Positions 54,218-63,698 of a stretch of DNA of 64,000 nucleotides are shown here, in pieces. The stretch is from positions 20,842 through 84,841 of the forward strand of contig CAYUQT010000041.1 in NCBI GenBank assembly GCA_964446835.1, read 5' to 3'. Positions within the stretch are counted from its first letter, which is position 1. Each line of letters opens with the position of its first letter. The notes under the pieces were generated by a model. It saw nothing but the letters and a program-made list of their open reading frames with translations, was not told where the DNA came from and made no database searches. Origin of the DNA: CAYUQT01 sp964446835. Its GTDB lineage: Bacteria; Planctomycetota; Phycisphaerae; UBA1845; JAFGLZ01. Position numbers and translations under genes: made by a program.

Positions 54218-56356
54218 TCACGGCACCGGTCGCCGCTGCCCGGGACAGTACTCGGCCTCCAGATGTTGTCGCAGCTCGGCCTCGTCGAACCAGACGGGCT
54301 TCGTTTGCCGAGCGACGAAGAGTGGTGCCTGATCGGCATAGTGCGGTGACTTCTCATCAAGCGTCGCGCTGCCGAACTGATGGATGCTTCGCGAGTGGAC
54401 CTTGCCGTTCTTGTCCCATGTGACCATCAGGATATAGGCGTCGCCGGCCTTGCCGACAAGCCGGCCTTTCTCCCACTTGCCGTTCACCGCGTGGAGGATG
54501 TCCGGCCCGCCGCCCAGGCCAAGTTCGACCTTGCCGCGTACAAGCTTGTTGACCTGCTTCCAGGGCACGTCGATGCGGCCGAACGTGTCCTGAAGGAGGT
54601 GGGCCTTCTGCTGAACTGATTCCATCCGGTCGGACCGCGGTGCGCCCTCCTTCTTCGCCCGACCGCCCTGCACCTTCGACAGGATTGCGATGGCGGCACC
54701 CGTGTTCTCGGGATCCGTCGAGAGATCCCACGTGCGCAGGATGCCGAGCGCCTGGCGGACGAGGGGATCGTCCGGGGGAGCCGCCTCGCAGAGCCGCCTG
54801 ACGAACCTGGCCATATCGGAGTCCTGCGAGTATTTCATGTCGAACTTGTAGGCGTAGAATTCCTCTTCGGTAATCGACTCGTCCGCCCCCAACAGCTCAA
54901 GCAGCCGCAGGGCACGGTTCGTCATATCTGTGGGCGGTTGGATACCGAGCGTCTTGGAGAAATCCTCGGGTTTGGGGTTGTCGTCACCGATCGTCGTACG
55001 GTAGGGGCTGCTGTTGCAATTCTGAACGAAGCCGGATTTTGGGTTTCTGACCTGCGGAACCTTGTCGAAGTGAAGGTACTCGGTCCAAAGCGTTTTGGAT
55101 GTGTTGCCCGGCAGGAAGTTCCTCCAATCGTAGCCCTCGTCGCGCTTGGGAAACAGGCCGTTGTAGATATACCAGATGTTGCCCTCCCGATCGGCATAGC
55201 CCACATTGAACGACGCGATGCCCTGGATCTTCATCGCCCGCTCGAATTCGCCGATGTTGCGGGCCTTGCCCATACGGTACCACTGCTCGACCTGCTTGAT
55301 GTTGCCGTAACCGGCGTACCGGATCGCGTACGTGCCGTGCGCCTGTCGGATGACGGGCCCATAAACGGAATAGCGGGCCTTCTGGTCGATCGTGGTCATC
55401 TGATCGCCGAAAAGCTTGACGGTCACCGGGGCGTCGCGGACCTCGAGTTCGCGCCACTGGCCGTCGAACTTGTACTGCAAGGGGTTATCGGGATTGATCT
55501 CGAGAAGGTAGATGTCGACCAGATCGGGGTCATTTACCGTATGGGCCCAGCCGAGATTGGCGTTGTGTCCATGCAGGATGACCGGTGCCCCAGGAAAGAC
55601 TGCACCGACGATGTCCATTCCCTCGCCACTCTTTAGACGGGCCTCATACCAGGCGACGGGGCCGGTCCATGGCATGTGGCCGTTCGCCACGAGGTGCGTC
55701 TTGCCGTCGGGCGTCCGCCGCGGGGCGATGGCAAATGTGTTCGAGCCGATGGGCAGTGCCGGCGCGGCCGAATCTGTGTCGAACGCCAGCGGAATGGGCT
55801 TCAAGTCGACTGGCCGTTCCTTGCCGAGCAGTCTCAGGATGACGCCGTGCATACCGAAAAACAGAGGGCTCCTGGAAACGAAGCCGACCACAATGTCCTT
55901 GCCCGTCACGGGCAGCGTGCCGACGATCACCTTCTGCGGGTGCGTTGCAGCGTAATGGGCGTAGCCCTCGGCATATGCTTCACAGATCGCACGGACCTCC
56001 GGCGAAAGATCGGTTGTGTACTTGGATGCAACAATTTCGTTGAAACGAAAGAGCTTCATCATGTAGTCGAACGGCATCATCTCGGCGCCCTTCAACGTCG
56101 CCAGCCGTTCGCGGACGGACAGCATCGTCTCTTGAATCGTCTCGAAGTCGTCCTCGCAGTGTGCCCATGCCAGACCATAGGCGCAGTCGGCATCCGTCTT
56201 GCCGTAGATATGCGGCACGCCCCACGTGTCGCGGAGAATGCGCACGTCGTACTTCCCTTTGGGCGGGATGTACCGACTGAGATCTTCGGAGGCAGCCGCC
56301 GAGGCGATGAAACCCCAACAGCTCAGCACGCACGCTACGTAGGAAACACGCTGCAT
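54218..56356 (-). CDS. Penicillin-acylase-family N-terminal nucleophile hydrolase
   Basis: About 712 residues. A signal peptide (SYVACVLSCWGFIASAAAS) leads an S45 acylase: alpha-chain features ILRDTWGVPHIYGKTDADCAYGLAWAHCEDDF, a spacer, then the processing site IGSNTFAIAPRRT, where the Ser would become the beta-chain N-terminus, VFPGAPVILHGHNANLGWAHTVNDPDLVDIY and NCNSSPY. Self-cleavage is the family mechanism. The start at 56356 has GAGGTGAG just upstream. Periplasmic hydrolysis of an acyl-amide (for example acyl-homoserine lactone, lipopeptide or a beta-lactam) is a family inference. Confidence 0.9.
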   Translation of the reverse strand: MQRVSYVACVLSCWGFIASAAASEDLSRYIPPKGKYDVRILRDTWGVPHIYGKTDADCAYGLAWAHCEDDFETIQETMLSVRERLATLKGAEMMPFDYMMKLFRFNEIVASKYTTDLSPEVRAICEAYAEGYAHYAATHPQKVIVGTLPVTGKDIVVGFVSRSPLFFGMHGVILRLLGKERPVDLKPIPLAFDTDSAAPALPIGSNTFAIAPRRTPDGKTHLVANGHMPWTGPVAWYEARLKSGEGMDIVGAVFPGAPVILHGHNANLGWAHTVNDPDLVDIYLLEINPDNPLQYKFDGQWRELEVRDAPVTVKLFGDQMTTIDQKARYSVYGPVIRQAHGTYAIRYAGYGNIKQVEQWYRMGKARNIGEFERAMKIQGIASFNVGYADREGNIWYIYNGLFPKRDEGYDWRNFLPGNTSKTLWTEYLHFDKVPQVRNPKSGFVQNCNSSPYRTTIGDDNPKPEDFSKTLGIQPPTDMTNRALRLLELLGADESITEEEFYAYKFDMKYSQDSDMARFVRRLCEAAPPDDPLVRQALGILRTWDLSTDPENTGAAIAILSKVQGGRAKKEGAPRSDRMESVQQKAHLLQDTFGRIDVPWKQVNKLVRGKVELGLGGGPDILHAVNGKWEKGRLVGKAGDAYILMVTWDKNGKVHSRSIHQFGSATLDEKSPHYADQAPLFVARQTKPVWFDEAELRQHLEAEYCPGQRRPVP

Positions 56357-56679
56357 GTTCTCACCTCGATTAATCCGGCCTGACAGGACTCGTCGGAGTA
56401 TTCTGCCAACACGGTAACCCTTCTTGCCCACAAGAGTCTGTCAGAACTCGTAGCCCAGCACCCCCTGCCGCGACCCGAGGGGTGTCCACGCCGAAGACTT
56501 CGCCCTCCTCGTTCGCCAAGGGTTTGCCTGATTCCCTGCTTCACAGTGTGCAGGCAGCCCGATTCACGGCGTCATGAACAACGTGATGTCCCGAGCACTG
56601 CGCAAGCCGGCCCACAGTGCATACGACCGCTGATCAGGCCGGTTTCCGACCGGTGCGGCCGCGGAGACCATCAAGAACG
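56357..56679. other. 323-bp gap between the GH16-GH43 and acylase genes
   Basis: No gene supported. A short inverted repeat (CCGGT/ACCGG, 56639-56653) has no T run, so no terminator is claimed. No promoter was recognised. Confidence 0.4.
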
Positions 56680-58446
56680 CTATCTCCTGCTGCTTGTCTT
56701 CGCTCGTATGTGCCCGTCCGCAGCAAAGACAACAGGTACTATCCCCGGACGCTCCATCTGAGGGGCGGAGGCATCGTTGCCGAAGAAGGTCGACCACCAC
56801 ATTCCCTGCACGTCCTGGAAGAACGTCACATGCCCACCGTCCGGTACCGCGACGTAACGCCGCCCGTACGGACCGTACACATTGTCTGATTCGGCCACCA
56901 TGCCGTGGTAATGCCCGTCAATCATTTCCGCGGCGGCGAGATAATACCGTCCCTTGGCCCTAAACAAGGTGGCACCCTCATAGCCGACGTGATCAAAGGA
57001 GCCCGCGCCAAAAATCTTCGTGCATAGACTGGAATGATGGTTCGGCGCAGGATCGATACCCCCCACCTTCAACCAATGATAGGGCTCCGCCAGTCCGCTC
57101 ATGTCGGGCTTCATTCGCGCAATCTTCCCGCTGTGCCATACGAAGTACACGGCACCGTCGCTGTCCTCGAACAGAGATGCATCAATCTCGTCACCCATGC
57201 GCGATTCCGGCTGCACGTCAACATAGGGACCCTCTGGTTTACCGGTCGTGCTCCGGAGCAACCCCGAGCCCGATGTCTTGGGTGTATCGTCCCACCCGGG
57301 CATGCTGTACGTGAGCCAGAACGTTCCCTTCACGTAGTGAATCTCCGGCGCCCAGAGCGGCTTCTTCTTTTCCAGAAACTTCTTGTGCCATGGGCTCGAA
57401 CCATACTGCCATACCATGCCCAGCGATTCCCACTTCTCGAGATCCTTGGATCGCCACACTCGGATGCCGCGGTTATCGCCGTAGAAGGGCTCGCATGTCC
57501 CGGTAAGGTAATAGGTCTTGTCGGGACCCAGACAAACCGACGTGTCCCGCAGTGGCGTATCAAGAAGCTTCCGGACAGACGCTATCTCCCGGCTTATGGC
57601 CCCATAGTCGTGCGGTGTAGAATTCTCCTCGCTCGCACTGCGCTGGATCACGTCACCTTCCTTCAGGTCACAGGGCGTTCCGTCGGAATGGAAGGGATCG
57701 TAGACGCGCACATAGTCGACAACGAAGTAGTCAGGCAAGGCAGCCTCGGTGATCTTGCCGGCCCAAGGACCGATCTCTTCGGTTAGCTTGGCGTAGGACA
57801 GGGCGTGGCTGGCACCGCCGGCCTTCGTCCGCCAGGTCTCGCGGCCGTCGATGTAGAAGATATACTCTTGAGGGGTCCACAGCACGGCGAACGTATGGAA
57901 TCCTTCGTTCAGCCCAGGCCGTTCTGCTTCGCGCCCCTCAGACTTGTGATGGGACCCGTAGCCGTTCCAATGAATGGCGTGGTTGATCTTCTCGGTCAAC
58001 CAGGCCTTCTCCATGATGTCGATTTCCGCGCCGACAGTCCCGCCGACTTCAGCGTCTTTCAGTCCTTTTGCCGGCATCAGCCAGAATGCCGGCCAGTGCC
58101 CCTGCTGCTTGGGAAACCGGCAGCGAGCCTCCCAAAACCCGTAGCGGTGTTCGAACTTGCCCAGGGTGCGCACGGCGCCGCAGGTGTACCGCTGGCCGTC
58201 CTTCCGGGTACGCAAGACGAGACAACCCTTGCCGTCAAGATAGGCATCGTCCTTGATCCAGAAACCGTCGCGCCGTCGCGAATCGCCGATCCGCTCCCAT
58301 TGGGTCTCGTCGATCGCGGGGCCATCGAACTCGTCGTGCCAGACCAATCGCCATTCCCGGCCAGGGGCAAGCGGCGGCAACAGTGATGGAACGCCGGCAG
58401 GATCCGCGCCGAATGCAACGGTGAGAACAAGTGCAAATGCAGGCAA
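56680..58446 (-). CDS. Bimodular GH16-GH43 secreted glycosidase
   Basis: A 588-residue protein starting at a TTG with AAAGGAGG upstream and a short signal (PAFALVLTVAFG). Residues about 30-270 form a GH16 jelly-roll with the catalytic ExDxxE as Glu141-I-Asp143-I-M-Glu146 (GAEIDIMEKA), WHDEFDG and VDYVRVYDP. Residues about 285-585 resemble a GH43-like five-bladed propeller: LRDTSVCLGPDKTYYLTG, WAPEIHYVKGTFWLTYS, DEIDASLFEDSDGAVYFVWH. A domain order of this kind would couple endo-glucanase or galactanase-type and exo-type hydrolysis. Catalytic assignment of the second domain is tentative. Next to a GH51 gene on the same strand (34-bp spacer). Confidence 0.88.
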   Translation of the reverse strand: MPAFALVLTVAFGADPAGVPSLLPPLAPGREWRLVWHDEFDGPAIDETQWERIGDSRRRDGFWIKDDAYLDGKGCLVLRTRKDGQRYTCGAVRTLGKFEHRYGFWEARCRFPKQQGHWPAFWLMPAKGLKDAEVGGTVGAEIDIMEKAWLTEKINHAIHWNGYGSHHKSEGREAERPGLNEGFHTFAVLWTPQEYIFYIDGRETWRTKAGGASHALSYAKLTEEIGPWAGKITEAALPDYFVVDYVRVYDPFHSDGTPCDLKEGDVIQRSASEENSTPHDYGAISREIASVRKLLDTPLRDTSVCLGPDKTYYLTGTCEPFYGDNRGIRVWRSKDLEKWESLGMVWQYGSSPWHKKFLEKKKPLWAPEIHYVKGTFWLTYSMPGWDDTPKTSGSGLLRSTTGKPEGPYVDVQPESRMGDEIDASLFEDSDGAVYFVWHSGKIARMKPDMSGLAEPYHWLKVGGIDPAPNHHSSLCTKIFGAGSFDHVGYEGATLFRAKGRYYLAAAEMIDGHYHGMVAESDNVYGPYGRRYVAVPDGGHVTFFQDVQGMWWSTFFGNDASAPQMERPGIVPVVFAADGHIRAKTSSRR

Positions 58447-58480
58447 GCCTTCCTCCTTTGCTACCTCACGATTGGAAGAA

Positions 58481-60097
58481 TCACTTCTTCGAGAATCTGA
58501 CGATGGTCAGCGAGTGGGGCGGAAGATGCGTCACTCCCTTGGCAAATGTCATCGCCGTTCTCTTCGGCACGACCCGGTTTGGGCTCTCTATGTCGTTGTA
58601 AGAATCGGGCGAATCACCCGTGAGGACCAGCGCGGCATGCTCGCCTTCAAGCACCGTGTCTTTCATCCTGACCGTACAGGCAACCTGTTTGTCCGGATGA
58701 CGGTTCACCATGGCAATCGCCCAACTGTCGCCCGACTCGTTCACCGTGGCGACGGCGTCGACCACGGGAATAGACGCTTTGCCCTTCTTGAGTGCGTCCG
58801 ATTTGACCTCCACCCTGCCGACGCGATTCTCCAGCTCATTGGCGTACATCGCCATGGCATGGAAATGGGTCCGCCGGACAATCCCCTTGGGATGAACGAA
58901 GAGTGGCCCACGCGTGTTCACGAGTGGGGCGATGTTGGCCATGCCAACGTCTTCCGCATGACGAAGACACGCATTCAAGAGGGAGGCGGAAAACAGAGCA
59001 TCGGCCATGGTGTATTGAGATGGGATGTCGTTCTTCTTACGCTCCCCGACCAGGCGGATGACCTCAGGATCGGCATAGTCTTGGACGGTCTTGCGCGGAA
59101 ACCCCGGATGATGCCAGCCGCGAAGATTCCACTCGTCAAACGCAATCTTGATGCGTCCGCGATACCCCGATTCCGCAAGCACTCGGACGCAGTTGGTAAT
59201 GAGCTTCTCCGGCTCTTCCGATTGCATGATGCAGGTCAGGTAATCCGGCATGTCATTCTTTTGCCAGAGCCCCAGCCAGTATCCGTGAATTGAAATGAAA
59301 TCAAGGTATTGTCCGGCCGTCTTCAACAGCGGAACCATCCACTGTTCGCCGGGCAGGGCCGCCGCCGACAATTGAATGCGGGGATCGGCTGCCTTCATTT
59401 CTTTCGCCGCTTCAAGAACCAGAGGCGCCCATTGTTCGATGGGCTTGTAGCCAATCTCATGCTGCCCCCAGTTCTCGTTACCGATGCTCCAGATGTTGAC
59501 GTTCCTTGGCCCGGCGAACCCGTTGTCCTTGCGAAGTTGAGCGTATTTGCCCTCATTTCCGTTGCAGTACTCGACCCAGTTCCTCATCTCCTGGACGGTG
59601 CCATTGCCGGCATTGTTGCAGATGTAGGGCTGCCACCCACAGACCCGGCACAATTCAACGAACTCATCGGTGCCGAAGGCATTGGACTCAATTACGCCCC
59701 AGGCCATGTCATCGGTGGGTTTCCGCTGCTTCCCGACACCGCTTTCCCAGTGATAGCCGCTGACGTAGCAGCCGCCCGGCCAGCGCACCACAGGAACCTT
59801 CAACTCTCTCAACGCCTCAATGACATCTCTGCGAAACCCCTTCTCGTCCGCGAGCGGTGAACCAGGCTCGAACACCCCGCCGTAGACCTGGCGGTCGAAG
59901 TGTTCAAGGAAGCCGCCGAAAATCATCCGGCTATAGGCCACAGACCGGAAGCTCGTGTCAATGATCACAGTTGCATGAGGTTTCACGGTCTGGTCGAGTC
60001 CCTCCGCTGCCGACGTCCATGGCGCGCCGATTGAAAAGACACATAAGACCATAGCAGCAAGGAACCCGCTCGCATGTAGTGTGTTCTTCTCCATCAT
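58481..60097 (-). CDS. GH51 alpha-L-arabinofuranosidase-like enzyme
   Basis: A 538-residue exported GH51 (signal MMEKNTLHASGFLAAMVLCVF). Key motifs: VVRWPGGCYVSGYHWESG, IWSIGNENWG with the acid/base Glu208, HGYWLGLWQ, and IAFDEWN with the nucleophile Glu322. The C-terminal beta-sandwich ends LPPHSLTIVRFSKK. The ribosome site AGGAGG lies 7 nt before the ATG. It would remove arabinofuranosyl side chains, complementing the GH16-GH43 enzyme downstream. Its 5' end faces a TetR gene 178 bp away, so it may be under that regulator. Confidence 0.92.
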   Translation of the reverse strand: MMEKNTLHASGFLAAMVLCVFSIGAPWTSAAEGLDQTVKPHATVIIDTSFRSVAYSRMIFGGFLEHFDRQVYGGVFEPGSPLADEKGFRRDVIEALRELKVPVVRWPGGCYVSGYHWESGVGKQRKPTDDMAWGVIESNAFGTDEFVELCRVCGWQPYICNNAGNGTVQEMRNWVEYCNGNEGKYAQLRKDNGFAGPRNVNIWSIGNENWGQHEIGYKPIEQWAPLVLEAAKEMKAADPRIQLSAAALPGEQWMVPLLKTAGQYLDFISIHGYWLGLWQKNDMPDYLTCIMQSEEPEKLITNCVRVLAESGYRGRIKIAFDEWNLRGWHHPGFPRKTVQDYADPEVIRLVGERKKNDIPSQYTMADALFSASLLNACLRHAEDVGMANIAPLVNTRGPLFVHPKGIVRRTHFHAMAMYANELENRVGRVEVKSDALKKGKASIPVVDAVATVNESGDSWAIAMVNRHPDKQVACTVRMKDTVLEGEHAALVLTGDSPDSYNDIESPNRVVPKRTAMTFAKGVTHLPPHSLTIVRFSKK

Positions 60098-60222
60098 ACT
60101 TACCTCCTGAGATCAGCTCGCCAACGGACAGGTTACCTCCTCCCGAAGGGGTCCCCAACCGCTTCTCGACGAAAGTGGATGGGGGAGGCAAATTCACCGT
60201 CCCTGTTCCCCGGAAGGAACCG

Positions 60223-60251
60223 TTGAACGCCCTGCATACATCGTTTATAGT
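60223..60251 (+). promoter_or_regulatory. Sigma-70-type promoter of the TetR gene
   Basis: The -35 TTGAAC (60223-60228) is separated by 17 nt from the -10 TATAGT (60246-60251). The -10 touches the operator palindrome, so bound TetR would block it. Confidence 0.75.
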
Positions 60252-60266
60252 CTGAACGGCGTTCAG
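60252..60266. promoter_or_regulatory. 15-bp palindromic operator-like site
   Basis: CTGAACGGCGTTCAG, a perfect palindrome around one central base, directly after the -10 and 9 bp before the TetR start codon. A GTTGAACG half-site lies in the -35 region. Autorepression is the likely meaning. Confidence 0.75.
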
Positions 60267-60275
60267 GAGATGATT

Positions 60276-60965
60276 ATGGGTCTCCACCAGGAAAGATGTC
60301 AATTCCAAACCGTTTCAGGGCTCCGGCGCGAGCGCGAACGGGCTGAAATGATCGAGCGCATAATGAACGTGGCTCGCGAGATGTTCGTGCGTGACGGCTA
60401 CGAGGCGGTGACCCTGCGTAAGATCGCCGAAGCCATCGAATACTCGCCGGCGGCCATCTACCAGTACTTCCAGGACAAGCGAACGCTGGTCATGGCCATC
60501 ATCCAGGCCGATGCTTCGGACCTTCGCGCTAACCTCTTCGAATGCCTTGCCTTGGAGAACCCGATCCACCAGATCACTGAGATGGCCCGACGATACGCAA
60601 GCTGGGGCATAACGCATCCCAACCACTACCGTCTGATGCTCGTTCCCCCACCCGCCTGGGTGCAACACGGCGAGGAGTTGCGGGAGCAGGAACACCCGCC
60701 CTTGGAACACGAGGCGCTGGTCATCTTGAATACCGCCGTAAAGGCAGCCATCGACAGAGGGATGCTCAAAGAGAAATATGCCGACCCGGCACTGGTCGCG
60801 GCAACGCTTTGGGCGGGGATTCACGGGACCGTACTTCTGGAGATCACCACAACTCCCAACGAATTCGCCCTCCTGGGAGGCGAGGACTTCTCATTCGAGA
60901 AACGCTTCAACACCCTCAAGGGAGTCTTTCTGGATGGGTTCCTGAAGGATGAGGTCAGGCCATGA
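60276..60965 (+). CDS. TetR/AcrR-family transcriptional regulator
   Basis: A 229-residue repressor. The N-terminal helix-turn-helix reads RIMNVAREMFVRDGYEAVTLRKIAEAIEYSPAAIYQYFQDKRTLVMAI, textbook TetR. The C-terminal ligand-binding part has HPNHYRLMLV and an ALWAGIHGTVLLEI helix typical of the TetR_C group. The ATG at 60276 follows AGGAG at 6 nt. Its own promoter overlaps a perfect palindrome, so autoregulation is likely. It may also control the divergent GH51/GH16-GH43 genes or the PQQ-propeller gene behind it (20 bp). Effector unknown. Confidence 0.92.
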   Translation: MGLHQERCQFQTVSGLRRERERAEMIERIMNVAREMFVRDGYEAVTLRKIAEAIEYSPAAIYQYFQDKRTLVMAIIQADASDLRANLFECLALENPIHQITEMARRYASWGITHPNHYRLMLVPPPAWVQHGEELREQEHPPLEHEALVILNTAVKAAIDRGMLKEKYADPALVAATLWAGIHGTVLLEITTTPNEFALLGGEDFSFEKRFNTLKGVFLDGFLKDEVRP

Positions 60966-60985
60966 TGGTCATAGATGGCCGCTGA

Positions 60986-62209
60986 ATGGATGTGAGAATG
61001 CCGATGAGACAAGCATGTTCCATGGTGCCTCGCGTGGTGGCCCTCTTGGTTCTTGGTGTGGGACATACCCTGAAGGCTGCCGATTGGCCAAACTGGCGAG
61101 GGCCCAACCATGATGGCCTCAGCCCCGAAAAGGGCTTCAAGACCACGTGGCCCCAGCCGCCGAAGGTGGTCTGGAATTTCCCGGTGGGTGCGGGCTTCAG
61201 TTCCTTCACCTGCGTCGGGCCAAAGGCGTATACCTGCGGGACGAAGGATAAGCAACAAACCGCATTCTGCCTCGACGCAAACACAGGCAAGTTGATCTGG
61301 GCGACGCCCATCGAACCGCAGTATCGGGAAAGGTCCGGGGGTGACGGGCCGCGGGCCACTCCGACGATCGACAATGGTCGCGTCTATGTCTTTGGTGCCC
61401 TGGGCCGCATGCTCTGCCTTGATGCCGAAGAGGGCAAGGAGGTCTGGAGCAGGCAGTTCAATAACCGGCCGCTCTACGGATACAGCGGTTCTGTTCTGAT
61501 CCTGGGCGACCTGGCTATCATCTCCCCCGGGACGAAGGACGGAGCCCTGCTCGCCTTGGACAAGAAGACCGGCAAAGAAGTATGGAAGTGCGGCAAGGAC
61601 GCCGCCGGTTACGCAACGCCGTATCCCCTTGCCTTCAACGGCCGGCAATGCGTCGTCAACTTCATGGCCAGATTCGTCGTGGCCGCCGACGCCAGGACCG
61701 GCCAGGAGGTGCTGCGGATTCCGTGGGACACGTGGTCCGGCATCAACGTGGCCGCACCGATCTTTCACGACGGCCATCTGTTCATCAGCTCGGGCTATAG
61801 CACGGGTGCGGCGTTGTTCAAGTTGAGCCCGCAGGACGACCACCTGTCGGCCAGCCAGGTCTGGCGGAACAAAGTCTTCCGCGACAAGTTCCAGTCGTGC
61901 GTCCTGGTGGACGGCATCCTGTACAGCGGCGACGAAGTGGGTCTCAAGTGCGCCGAATTCATGACCGGCAAGCAGTGCTGGAGCATTCGAGAAATGGAGA
62001 ACGCCTCAGTGCTGTGGGCCGACGGCTATCTGATCGTCCTTGCCGAGGACGGCAAGCTGATGATCGCCCCTGCCTCGCCGAAGGAATTCAAGCCGATCGC
62101 CGAGGCCCAGGTACTGAGCGGGCGGTGCTGGACCATCCCGACACTCTGCAACAGAAAGCTCTACCTGAGGAATTTCGAGAAGGCGGTCTGTCTGGACCTC
62201 AGCCCGTAA
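60986..62209 (+). CDS. Secreted PQQ-like beta-propeller protein
   Basis: A 407-residue exported protein. The signal-like stretch VPRVVALLVLGVGHTLKAADWPNWRGPNHDG is followed by repeated blade motifs: FCLDANTGKLIWA, LCLDAEEGKEVWSRQF, LLALDKKTGKEVWKCG, VAADARTGQEVLR, each of the W-x-D/A-x-x-T/G-G-K type of PQQ_2 repeats. Planctomycetota have many such proteins with PWRGP near the mature start. No dehydrogenase active site is visible, so it may bind or scaffold. Starts at 60986, 60998 or 61004 are possible. It follows the TetR gene by 20 bp. Confidence 0.87.
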   Translation: MDVRMPMRQACSMVPRVVALLVLGVGHTLKAADWPNWRGPNHDGLSPEKGFKTTWPQPPKVVWNFPVGAGFSSFTCVGPKAYTCGTKDKQQTAFCLDANTGKLIWATPIEPQYRERSGGDGPRATPTIDNGRVYVFGALGRMLCLDAEEGKEVWSRQFNNRPLYGYSGSVLILGDLAIISPGTKDGALLALDKKTGKEVWKCGKDAAGYATPYPLAFNGRQCVVNFMARFVVAADARTGQEVLRIPWDTWSGINVAAPIFHDGHLFISSGYSTGAALFKLSPQDDHLSASQVWRNKVFRDKFQSCVLVDGILYSGDEVGLKCAEFMTGKQCWSIREMENASVLWADGYLIVLAEDGKLMIAPASPKEFKPIAEAQVLSGRCWTIPTLCNRKLYLRNFEKAVCLDLSP

Positions 62210-62486
62210 GTGATCGTCCACGCATACGTACCGGCAATCAGCGTCCGATCGTGCACGGTCATTCAGAATTCAGGATCAGCATCCCGGAGCATCTCATCGT
62301 GGTTTCAAATGGCGGGAGAACGTCATGGAGATTATCCTCACCGAAGGAATCCTGGCCAACCGCACCGAGCAGTAGTGGCCGGGCCACTGCCCTACGACCA
62401 CGGCGCGGAGTGGACCGTCCTGGCCGATGAAGCCGGGTACCTGACCAACGCGGATCAGAGTACGAGGACCTGTGCCGCTTCGATCA
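62210..62486 (+). pseudogene. Possible short gene remnant
   Basis: An ATG at 62325 with GGGAG 7 nt upstream opens MEIILTEGILANRTEQ, then a stop. The next plus-strand frame reads VAGPLPYDHGAEWTVLADEAGYLTNADQ without stops. Together they look like a coding piece broken by a one-base shift, but I know no family for it and the evidence is weak. Confidence 0.25.
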
Positions 62487-63698
62487 TCATTCCGCCACAG
62501 CCAGAACGCCATCGGCCAACAACCGGTCGATCTCCTCTTGTGGAACACCAGCCTCTTTCAGAATGTCCACGGTGTGCTTCCCTGCCTGCGGTGCCGCAAG
62601 ACGCACCTCACTGCGCACGCCGTCGAACCGGATCGCGGAAGCAATGTGGCGAATCCGTCCCGCCGTAGGATCGTCCGTCTCCACGACCATCTCACGGGCG
62701 AGTACCTGAGGATGCTCCAGCGCCTCCCCCAGCGATAGCACGGGCTCGCAACAGAAGTCATGCCGTTCGGAGAGCGCAACCCATTCGTCCCGGGTACGCT
62801 GTCTGAACATCGCCTCGATGTCCGGCACAGCCGAGGCGTCCCAGTGGCGTTCCAACAGATCCGGGCGCTCGACCGCCTTGCAGAAACTCGCCCAGAAGCG
62901 TTCCTCCAGCGGCGCGAATGTGACGTACTTCCCATCCCGACATTCAAAGATCTGATACGAGAAGCCGGCGTCGGTCATTTGCGTCGTGCCGTGCTCGGCC
63001 GGCAATCCGGCGATCAGATGGCGAGCGGCCAGATAGGTCTGCAAACCCATCAACCCGTCCAACATGCAGACATCGATGTATTGTCCATGTCCTGTCCGCT
63101 GTCGCTGAACGACGGCGGACGTGATTCCGATCACGGCGTAGAGCGATGCCGAGAGATCACCCAGAAACAGGCCGGGAATTCGCGGTTTAACGCCGGGGTT
63201 GGTCATCAGGTCCAATGCCGCGCCCAGCCCCATGTAGTTGATGTCGTGCCCGGCATGGTCTCGATAGGGTCCCGTCTGACCGTATCCCGATATCGAGCAG
63301 TAGATGATGTCGGACTTGACGCCTCGGATCGCCTCGTACCCCACGCCCAGCCGGTCTACCGTCCCGGGCTTGAAGCCCTCCACCACGACGTCGGCCGTCC
63401 GCGCGAGCCGAAACAGCATGTCCCTGCCCCGCGGGTCCTTGAGGTTCACCGCCACCGACCGCTTGTTCCGGTTCACGGCCATGAAGTGGGCACTGACTCC
63501 GGCGACATGTGGCGGCATGAACCGCATGCGGTCGCCCCCGTCCGTGCTTTCCACGCGGATCACATCGGCGCCCAGATCGGCAAGGATCATCGTGGCAAAC
63601 GGACCCGGCAACAGCCGAGACAAGTCCAGTACTCGAATCCCCTCCAATGACTTGCCCGGATTCATCGCCCTTTGAGAACGGCTCGTCGCTGCATCCAT
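62487..63698 (-). CDS. CaiB/BaiF-family CoA-transferase
   Basis: A family III CoA-transferase of about 403 residues. GIRVLDLSRLLPGPFATMILADLGADVIRVE opens the fold, and the catalytic Asp is in HDINYMGLGAALD. SVAVNLKDPRGRDML and the FAPLEERFW region also fit. It moves CoA between carboxylic acids, for example in carnitine, formyl-CoA/oxalyl-CoA or aryl-propionate pathways; the acid here is unknown. The start at 63698 has a G-run upstream; ATG 63665 is also possible. It stands alone. A 14-bp repeat lies upstream. Confidence 0.93.
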   Translation of the reverse strand: MDAATSRSQRAMNPGKSLEGIRVLDLSRLLPGPFATMILADLGADVIRVESTDGGDRMRFMPPHVAGVSAHFMAVNRNKRSVAVNLKDPRGRDMLFRLARTADVVVEGFKPGTVDRLGVGYEAIRGVKSDIIYCSISGYGQTGPYRDHAGHDINYMGLGAALDLMTNPGVKPRIPGLFLGDLSASLYAVIGITSAVVQRQRTGHGQYIDVCMLDGLMGLQTYLAARHLIAGLPAEHGTTQMTDAGFSYQIFECRDGKYVTFAPLEERFWASFCKAVERPDLLERHWDASAVPDIEAMFRQRTRDEWVALSERHDFCCEPVLSLGEALEHPQVLAREMVVETDDPTAGRIRHIASAIRFDGVRSEVRLAAPQAGKHTVDILKEAGVPQEEIDRLLADGVLAVAE

